Positions 57,187 to 64,000 of a stretch of 64,000 bases of DNA are shown piece by piece. Below the pieces are notes generated by a model. The model saw nothing but the letters and a program-made list of their open reading frames with translations, was not told the origin of the DNA and searched no databases. Made by a program: the position numbers and the translations under genes. This DNA is from Agrypnus murinus (lineage: Eukaryota; Arthropoda; Insecta; Coleoptera; Elateridae): contig OV816024.1 of NCBI GenBank assembly GCA_929113105.1, positions 5,476,667 through 5,540,666 of the forward strand. Direction: 5' to 3'. Position 1 is the stretch's first letter. Every line of letters begins with the position of its first letter.

Positions 57187-57275
57187 CATCTAGCCGTACT
57201 TATAAAGAGATTTACATGCTTGTAACATATTAATAAACATTGTGTTACACGCATGTAATTTCTCTATAAGTACGG
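57187..57275. repeat. Short palindrome
   Basis: AGCCGTACTTATAAAGAGA-type arm at left, its inverse at 57250-57275, with a GTAACATATTAATAAAC loop. Small fold-back of unknown origin next to a LINE remnant. Confidence 0.7.
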
Positions 57276-57880
57276 CTGCTAGTGTATCAACACTGACATT
57301 GTCTAAAATTTGCAAAGCCGCTGTGACAAAATAATCGTTGAAAAGATTGCAAGCTTGTTCTGGTGATGTTATCTGTTCATTAATTTTAACTCCATTAAAA
57401 GTATTTATGTGTTTTTATTAGATCTGCCTAGTTCAGTATTGATAATATTCCAGATTGTCTTAATTTTATTATCTGATTCATTTATCTTTTTGTTATAGAA
57501 CTGTTTTTTCCCAGAGACCAGCAGTTGGGAATAGTAGGATTTATCATTCAGAGTGTTCTTAACTTCACGAGTTGTATGAGAAGTCCATTTAATTTTTTTG
57601 TTATTCTGTCGATTCGATTTCTTTAAAGGAAAAGCTGTATTAAGATGTTTTAGGAAGGTTTCAATAAAGCAATCATAAATTTTAACGACGGTTTGTGCTT
57701 CATACACACCTAACCACGTTTCAGTGTGTAGAATGTTAAAAAATTTAATGTAATTTTGCTTACTGAAACTTTGTTTTAATTTGAATGAATTTCTTAGCAA
57801 TAGTTCCCCACCCAATACATACACTAGTTGACCCTTATGGTCTGAGAGGTTTGTATTTAACACTTTAACATGGTAATGGT
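57260..57880 (-). pseudogene. LINE ORF2 fragment: end of endonuclease and linker
   Basis: The minus-strand frame 57863-57405 reads LSDHKGQLVYVLG (last endonuclease motif), then AFPLKKSNRQNNKKIKW and IKTIWNIINTELG. It is related to the LINE at 17507-20283, which has ADHKGISI and AFPLKKIKPNKQNKVPW in the same order. The reading continues past 57405 (NEQITSPEQACNLFNDYF) before it is cut off. RT is absent. Confidence 0.75.
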
Positions 57881-58088
57881 TTCTCAGTAGTTGTCTTTCT
57901 CGTTGTTGTCTTTCTCAGTGATGACCGGATACGACACATGTAACACATACATGTAATACATACAAATGTAATAAAATGTACATGATAATAAATACAAAGA
58001 TTTCTTTTTTGAATTTTATTGACTCAGTACATAAGTAAATCCAATATTTACAAACAAAATTACATTTAAAATTATTATTAAGTTATTA

Positions 58089-58720
58089 TTAACTAAGAAC
58101 ATATGTATAGTTAGAATTCCAGTCTCTTTCAAATACTGCTTGCAACTGACTCCGCAAAGTTGTATGTGACTCGTTCCTGTTGAAGACTGGATCATGGATC
58201 ACTAAACCTATACCAGCTGTGTCCGTGAAGTAATCTCCTGACCAATTAGATGTTCCTATATAAGCTGTATTATCAGTAACCATGTACTTGTTATGGTTCA
58301 CTCGAGCGAAAGGTATTTTTGCTTGATCACTTGTTGCAGGTACAACAAATCGACGCTAAAATTAGAAAAAATATATAAACTACAGCTGAATAAAATTCTA
58401 AAGAAAAAACTTACCACTTCAATAGATATTTTTGAATATGAACCAGTAATGTCAGCAAGTGATTTTAAGAAATAGTCTTCAGATGGTCTTGAATAATTCC
58501 AATGGCTGATTAACATTTTGATCTGCACTCTATGTTCTATTGTAGCTGCTCTTAAGGCATCATCAATTACTGGCCAGAATTTAATTTTTGGTGTGTATAT
58601 TGTTAATGGGAAATAATCCATTACAGAGATGTAGATAAATTTTTCTGCTTTCTGAATTATATTTACAACTGCATCTATGTCGTTTGAACGTCCCAGAGGG
58701 GAAAAAGGTGGCGGGGAACT
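58089..58720 (-). CDS. PLD3/PLD4-like phospholipase D, last two exons
   Basis: Host gene, minus strand. Exon 58720-58415 (102 codons, after a TTTCAG acceptor) reads SSPPPFSPLGRSNDIDAVVN, then MDYFPLTIYTPKIKFWPVID and HRVQIKMLISHW. Exon 58355-58089 has FVVPATSDQAKIPFARV, the second HKD motif HNKYMVTD, then YIGTSNWSGDYFTDTAG and RSQLQAVFERDW before the stop. These match the C-terminal catalytic half of PLD3, a lysosomal type II membrane protein with 5'-3' exonuclease activity. AATAAA lies near 58019-58014. The intron between is 59 bp. Earlier exons, including the first HKD motif, must lie beyond the window. The only clear cellular gene here. Confidence 0.93.
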
Positions 58721-58917
58721 CTGAAATTGGAGACATGAATTAGTACAATAGTATAACTATTTTCTTATAGTTACTATGATCAACATAAGTAAGTAATTCG
58801 TTATTTAGCATTGATTATGCACACATGTACAGTTGATAATATAAAGTGTCAAAACATTCGGCGAACAAAAAGTGTCAAATGTAATGATAAGAGGTTATTT
58901 TTTTGTTATTACAATCA

Positions 58918-59035
58918 GTGTGTTACGCTTTGGGATGTTCTATTAGTGAGCGGCAAACATTGTATCTATAGAAGTGGCCATGAAGCCTCCGATTAATATG
59001 CTTGCCGCCCATTGACAGAACTTCAAAAAAGGTTC
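58918..59035. mobile_element. Small hairpin MITE
   Basis: TGTTCTATTAGTGAGCGGCAA and the inverse-like TTGCCGCCCATTGACAGAAC face each other. Similar words flank the hairpin at 30875-31000, so both belong to one family. Confidence 0.5.
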
Positions 59036-59039
59036 ATAC

Positions 59040-59640
59040 AAACCGCTGCTGGTGATAGGTAATGGAAAACCAGAAGAAATTTCATCAATACCAAAGATTT
59101 ATTAAATATGAAAAAATAACACTATAATAACTGTTCAAAATGTGATCTTGTTTGTTGCAAACAAAGTTTCTACATTTTATATTGTTGACACATTAAAGAG
59201 AGACCTTGCTGATATAGTTGAGTGCCTGATCCCGTGTGGTCATGAATATAAAATTACTACAAGTGATGAATTGCTCCTCATTATTTTATACATACAATTA
59301 TGCAATCGGAAAGCAAATACCTTTGCCATAGATTAAATTCAAAAAGGGCGATACAATAAACGTACAAATCATTTGTAATCGTCAATTAATAATTTAAAAT
59401 AAACTGGAATAGGAGTTGTTTTTGAGAAGGAATAGGAACCCTGTTTTTTCTTAAAGACAATTCATATAAGAGTAGTCGTATGATATTTACAACTATCTTT
59501 TAGTTATTTCAATGTATATATCAATTGCTTAGAGAAAGTAATAACAAAAAGAATATTGCTTCAAACGTCAAGAAAAATTCTTAAAATTAAAATTTAAAAT
59601 ACAAGTCGACATTATTACAATACCTGCTTAATATTAAGCT
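59040..59640. other. No gene recognised
   Basis: AT-rich. A 64-codon frame at 59142-59336 has no family that I recognise. Confidence 0.35.
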
Positions 59641-59645
59641 AAAAT

Positions 59646-61129
59646 ACAGTGTGTTCCAGATCAAGTGGGATTGCATGGGTAACTTTCTGATTATTGAAGA
59701 TGGAAATTTGCTTAAACGGGCAATGTTTTGCAGTTTTACATGCTGATTTAGAATCTGTTTGAAAAAGTTCAAAATGTCGAACGTGTCAGAAGTTATGTAT
59801 TTAAAAAAAACTAAAAATTGTCATTTTCTTGTATGTCAAATATCTTCGTAAGTATGAGAGATACGAAAAAAAGTTTCATATGAAAGTGACTGTATTCGAT
59901 GAGACTAATTTAAAACTCGTCTCAAACAAAAATTCAAGATGGCTGCTTTTAAGCAACTTCCCTAAGTTAAATGGATGTCATATTGGATTTTTAGGTTACT
60001 GAATAGAATTTTTTATTATCTTTTCAATGATGTAAGATAACGTATGATTGAATAAAAAATACCAGTAAAAGTAATTGTTTTTACATTTTAATCAAGTAGG
60101 CTTACATGGATCCAAACAAAAACAAACAAAATTTATTTTAAAAAACATGACTTATTAATCTTAATACACTTCATGTTACTTTACGCAACATATTTCGAGT
60201 AATACTAGCACACACTTCTAGCACTGCTTAATATATTTTGAGGCATAACTGGAAGTCATTTAATTGGACCTGTTATCTTCAATGAAACTTTAACTGCTCA
60301 ACGTTATTTAGAATTTGTTCAAACAACCTTACAAGATTTCATAGATGATCTACCTTTGACAGATAGGATTTGTTTATGGTACCAGCTAGATGGCTGACCA
60401 GCCCACAATTGACAGACGTGGTAGATTATTTAATTCACCGATTTGACAATAAGGTTATTGCCACCAATACTGATGTTTGATGGCCAGCCAGAACAGCTGA
60501 TCTAACGTCTCTTGACCTTTTTCTGTAAGATACGTTAAAGAATAAAGTATATGGAAGTAATTACAGCTACAATAATGTTCAGGAATTGCAAGAAGCAGTG
60601 CTAGGCATGTGCTAGTATTAATCAAAATACGTTGCGTAAAGTAACCCGAAGTGTTGTCAAACGGTGTCAACTATGTTTAGACCTAACAATGGCCAGCCTT
60701 TTGAACATTTCATATGTTATCTTACATCGTTCAAAAGAGAATAAAAAATTCTATTCAGTAACCTAAAAATATAATATGGCGTCCATTTAACTTAAGGAAG
60801 TTGCTAGGAGTACCTCAAAAGCAGCCATACTGAATGAATGAATTGAATTTTTGTTTGAGACTAGTTTTAAATTGGTCTCAATGAATACAGTCACTTTTAT
60901 ATAAAACTTTTTTTCATATCTCTTATACTTACGAAGATATTTGACATACAAGAAAATAAGAAAATGACAATTTTTAGTTTTTTTTAAATAACTTCTGACA
61001 CGTTCGACATTTTGAACTTTTTCAAACAGATTTTAAATCAGTATGTAAAACTGCAAAACATTGCCCAAATCTCCATCTTCAATAATAAGAAAGTTACCCA
61101 TGCAATCCCACTCGATCTGGGACGCACTG
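59646..61129. mobile_element. Fold-back mariner-type element
   Basis: The ends CAGTGTGTTCCAGATCAAG and the inverse of CAGTGCGTCCCAGATCGAG are flanked by TA (59644-59645, 61130-61131). Inverted arms are about 400 bp, and a further stretch of the left arm (60165-60235) is the inverse of 60590-60665, which codes for the transposase C-terminus. The element therefore seems to have gained an inverted copy of its own 3' end. Confidence 0.8.
60239..60705 (+). pseudogene. Mariner-type transposase C-terminal half
   Basis: Reads LIGPVIFNETLTAQRYLEFV, LQDFIDDLPLTDRICLWYQ, a degenerate DGxPAHN motif with stops, then pieces resembling SPDLTPLDFFLW and KNKVY, and finally NQNTLRKVTRSVVKRCQLCL. The order is that of the DDE transposase from the second half of the core to the C-terminus. 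Several stops and frameshifts; the N-terminal half is missing. Confidence 0.75.
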
Positions 61130-61132
61130 TAT

Positions 61133-61243
61133 ATGTATAGTTAATTAATTGAGAAGAATCTAGAAAAAGGACAAGGAATATGATTCGCATTTTTAGATGT
61201 AAAAGCTGCATTTGATAATGTATAAAGAAAAAAGATTTGGGGA
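61133..61243 (+). pseudogene. LINE RT fragment, upstream part
   Basis: Contains FLDVKAAFDNV followed by a stop and RKKIWGDI: the RT motif with the first catalytic Asp (usual form DLKAAFDNVNR). It continues at 63172 after the inserted element. Confidence 0.7.
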
Positions 61244-61251
61244 GATATTAA

Positions 61252-63171
61252 CAGGGCCAGCGCAAGGCGGGTTCAGTGCATTCCCCGGAACCCCTCCCGC
61301 ACTGTGCATTATAAGGTGCCGAGTTACAACTTACAAATACGGGCGCTATCTCTGCTGTTGTAGTTACACCGACGTTTCCATGTCAAAAACGAGGGACAAA
61401 GCAAACTCCCGCTATTCAACCTACATAAATTTTAAAGACGTAATTAAAAACTTTGCAACGAAAAAAACCAGAGAAATAATTTTTTAAACTCGTCACTTTC
61501 AAAATGACATTTTCCGAATGTAACAATTAAACGCAAACGTAGTGTTTGCGCACTCGTGTTTCAAAAAGATGCAAAAAGCACTGGCCCCTTCAGGGTTCCT
61601 GAAAATAATTTGACTTAATAATAATATTTGGAACAATTAGAAATTTCACAGCCAAACAATTCTTGACCAAATTGGTGTCATCATCAATCATTTTTGGAGT
61701 CTCCAAAAATTAGTTGCTACAATCTAACCTCCACACAAACACCACTACTTTACCAAAACGCTATGCAAAATCAAATTCGAGTTTTTTCAACCTAACCTAA
61801 CCTAAATCTAACCTAACCTAATCTAAATGTAAACTAACCTAACCTAACTAAATTGTGTAATTGTAAATTACACGAATTAGCAATCATAGAAACTTGATAC
61901 AATTATTATTCATTGTTATGGAGATTAAGCATTTTTTTACTTTTGATTTCCAAATTTGGGTCCTTTGTAGACCAAGAGCCAGCAACGTATTTCGAGTTGT
62001 CATTTCAACAGTCGTGAAAATCTGGGTACTAAATCTTATATACCTGCTGAACACTAAAAGTCAATTCTGGCAGCCCCCTGCGGCCGGGTTATACTACCCC
62101 AAAAGTACTAAGAGGATGAGAAATAAGATTCTCCCTCTAACCTGCAGGCCGCTATATAACTGTCTCGCTCGCACCAACATGTAAATCTACATATACCTAC
62201 TTTATTTATTGTGTCAAAATTTCAAGACTTTTAAAATAACAAAAATGTCACTTTTTTAAATCAACATTTACAGCGTTCTGACAACATTTAGAAGAGGAGG
62301 AAATGTTCTGGCTATATTTTTTATAAATAAAGAACACTAAGTAACCTTGAAAGTAACCTCCTGAAATTTCATGACTGTTACTTTAAATAAATTGAATCTT
62401 ATTTCTCACCCTCTTAGTAATTTTGGGGTAGTATAACCCGGCCGCAGGCAGCTGCCAGAATCGACTTTTAGTGTTCAGCAGGTATATAAGATTTAGTACC
62501 CAAATTTTCACGACTGTTGAAATGACAACTCGAAATACGTTGCTGGCTCTCCGTCTATTGGGGCGTTGATCCCAAAAATGATTTGCATTTTCAGAATCAA
62601 CAAAAAATTTCCGTTAAAATGACACCAGTTTGGTCAAAAATTGTTGGGTGGGGGAATTTTTTAATTATACCTAAAGTTTAATTTAGAAAAAACTAATTAA
62701 TTAAATATAATCCTAATATCCTACTATATTAAAACGCCAATTGATCTCGGGAACGAAAGATCAAATTTACGCGGCGACCTAGATATAAGCTAGGGGCAAC
62801 GAGAGAAGCAAAATAACACCAAAATTATGGTTCCTACTTTTATGGTTTCTGAGATACAGAATTATTTTAATATTAGAGGCTTTTGTATGGTTTTTGTCTG
62901 ATTGGGATGATCGTCAAAAAAACTATTTTTTCCCCTCCCGCCCATCCCTTTTTCAGAGTTGGGAATTTTTTTAAATTAACTGCGTTAATCTGGCATCTCA
63001 AACATGGTGAATCGAAAATGATTTTTTAATCATATTTTAATCAATATTTTATAATTAAATTATCGCGCGTCGTAGGCGCTCGGACCCCCGATTTTAATGT
63101 GTAATAATGTGTTAATAAATAATTTATTGAGAAGTTTTTTTAAGCGCATTTTTGAACTTACGTCGGTCCTG
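61252..63171. mobile_element. hAT-like element splitting a LINE
   Basis: Starts CAGGGCCAGCGCAAGG and ends with GGTCCTG, the inverse of CAGGACC. The flanks GATATTAA (61244-61251) and GGTATTAG (63172-63179) match at 6 of 8 positions, consistent with an aged 8-bp duplication. The LINE coding sequence resumes directly after. No transposase frame; a nested palindrome fills the middle. Confidence 0.6.
61640..62665. repeat. Nested palindromic element
   Basis: Segments at 61640-61700 and 61940-62140 recur in inverted order and orientation at 62620-62660 and 62400-62575 (CCGGGTTATACTACCCCAAAA against its inverse; ATACGTTGCTGGCTC against its inverse). Similarity is high in the inner 160 bp. Between the arms, 61795-61855 has CCTAA-type repeats resembling the common insect telomere unit, too degenerate to be telomeric. 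Confidence 0.65.
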
Positions 63172-64000
63172 GGTATTAGAAAGATATGGTGTCAACAAAA
63201 ATTTGATCAGAGCCATTCAGAGTGTATATAGTTAAGTCGAAGACCATGTTAGAATAAATCAAGAAATATCGGCAAGTTTTAAGATGTGAACAAGGGAGAC
63301 AGCCTGGGTCCTTTGCTGTTTGAGCTGGTAATGAATAAAGTGTTGGAGAAATGTAACAGTAAACTCTCCAAAACAAAGGTAGGAAATCGAAGCCTCAAAC
63401 CGGTATATATAGAGCAGTTAATCTATGCAGACGACCTAATATTGATAATAAAAATGACGAATTCTACAAAGGGCAATAGATACATTGAAGGAAGAACTGG
63501 GAACAGCAGAATTAATTATAAGCTTTAATAAAAGCAAAGTTAGGAAAGTCAGTAACGATCAAACACTTATGAAGGAGATAATAATAGATAATCAGAGAAT
63601 AGAGGAGGTTCAGAAATATATTTATCTAGGAACAGTAATAACAAAGGATGGGAAAGTAGAAGAAGAAATATTAAATAGAATAAATAAAGTTAATCAATTT
63701 ACTATGTGATAAACAATACAATAATAGGAAAAAAGAAAACAAAAATATAAAAAAGACAAGTTTACAATACGACATTCGTTTGCCTTCTTACAGATGCAAC
63801 AGAAAACTGGATTGTAAATGAAAAAACAAGCTCAAAAGTAACAGCGACAGACATTGAAGTTCCTACGTAAAGCAACGGGTTTCACCAAAAGAGATGGAGT
63901 AAAAAATAGCAACATGTGAAATTTAATGGAAGTAGAGCCGGTGATAAGAAAGATAGAAAACAAACAACTAAAATGGTACAGACAGGTATGTAGGATGAGA
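63172..64000 (+). pseudogene. LINE reverse transcriptase, runs off the window
   Basis: Reads YGVNKNLIRAIQSVYS, a frameshift, then GDSLGPLLFELVMNKVLEK, the catalytic IYADDLILI, a second frameshift, QKYIYLGTVITKDGKVEEEI and INKVNQF, then further right SSKVTATDIEVLRKATG and LKWYRQVCRMR at the edge. This is the palm to the C-terminal tail of an RTE/R1-like ORF2, related to the remnant at 10530-11600. Several frameshifts make it dead. Confidence 0.85.

Noticed and set aside
57244..57249. GTTACA as the right end of the gypsy 3' LTR, matching TGTAAC at 56594
   Set aside because: It lies in the loop of a separate palindrome and no 5' LTR is available to confirm it.
61795..61855. CCTAA repeats as an interstitial telomere
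   Set aside because: Too short and irregular; similar words are common in insect non-coding DNA.

Overview
The window looks like arthropod, most likely insect, nuclear DNA. It is AT-rich and has only one recognisable cellular gene: the last two exons of a PLD3/PLD4-type phospholipase D (58089-58720, minus strand), which match that vertebrate family almost motif for motif. Nearly everything else is transposable elements, many inserted inside one another. I cannot name the species or order from sequence alone.

Layout, left to right. 1-9780: remnants of non-LTR retrotransposons (1440-1660, 6530-6700, 7140-8008), a 5S-like repeat (about 2861-3075), a hAT-type MITE with a perfect 8-bp target duplication (3390-3965), a mariner remnant and a mariner MITE (5070-6011), a long TA microsatellite, and two unusual motif arrays. 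9780-12296: a LINE cut by a 2.1-kb hAT-like element that carries a second LINE remnant. 12296-20842: two broken Ty3/gypsy copies arranged head-to-tail around a double LTR, then an opposite-facing LTR split by a nearly complete LINE. 20850-22110: a decayed relative of the large element described next.

23501-26772 is a 3.3-kb element (called Z here) with ends starting CCCTAGTAGCACAC. 27150-57000 is a nest four deep. A gypsy element (gag 27320-28863, pol 53796-56711) is split by a 24.9-kb insert (X, 28864-53795) whose ends resemble those of Z. X is split by a 17.8-kb element (Y, 35025-52852). Y is split by an intact BEL/Pao retrotransposon with identical LTRs (36676-42862). All four insertions except that of X show clear target duplications; X shows 2 or 4 bp depending on where its ends are drawn.

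Y is the most notable object. It has about 700-bp terminal inverted repeats starting AGTAGG and a 6-bp target duplication (AACAAT), the signature of Polinton/Maverick elements. I see no polymerase B, retroviral-type integrase, packaging ATPase, protease or capsid gene of its own. Instead it carries four small intron-containing or short genes, each behind a TATA box: a 366-residue protein of unknown family (gene A, cut by BEL), a C2H2 zinc-finger protein with a DUF8207-like domain (gene B), a 110-residue protein (gene C) and a 117-residue spliced protein (gene D). It also has two large tandem-repeat arrays and an orphan promoter at its left end. It may be a non-autonomous, cargo-bearing Polinton relative that depends on proteins supplied elsewhere.

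The host gypsy of this nest is also unusual: its pol continued past integrase into a TARG1/OARD1-like macrodomain followed by a CCCH zinc finger. 57260-57880 is another LINE remnant; 58089-58720 the PLD3-like exons; 59646-61129 a fold-back mariner; 61133-64000 a LINE reverse transcriptase split by a 1.9-kb hAT-like element and running off the window end.
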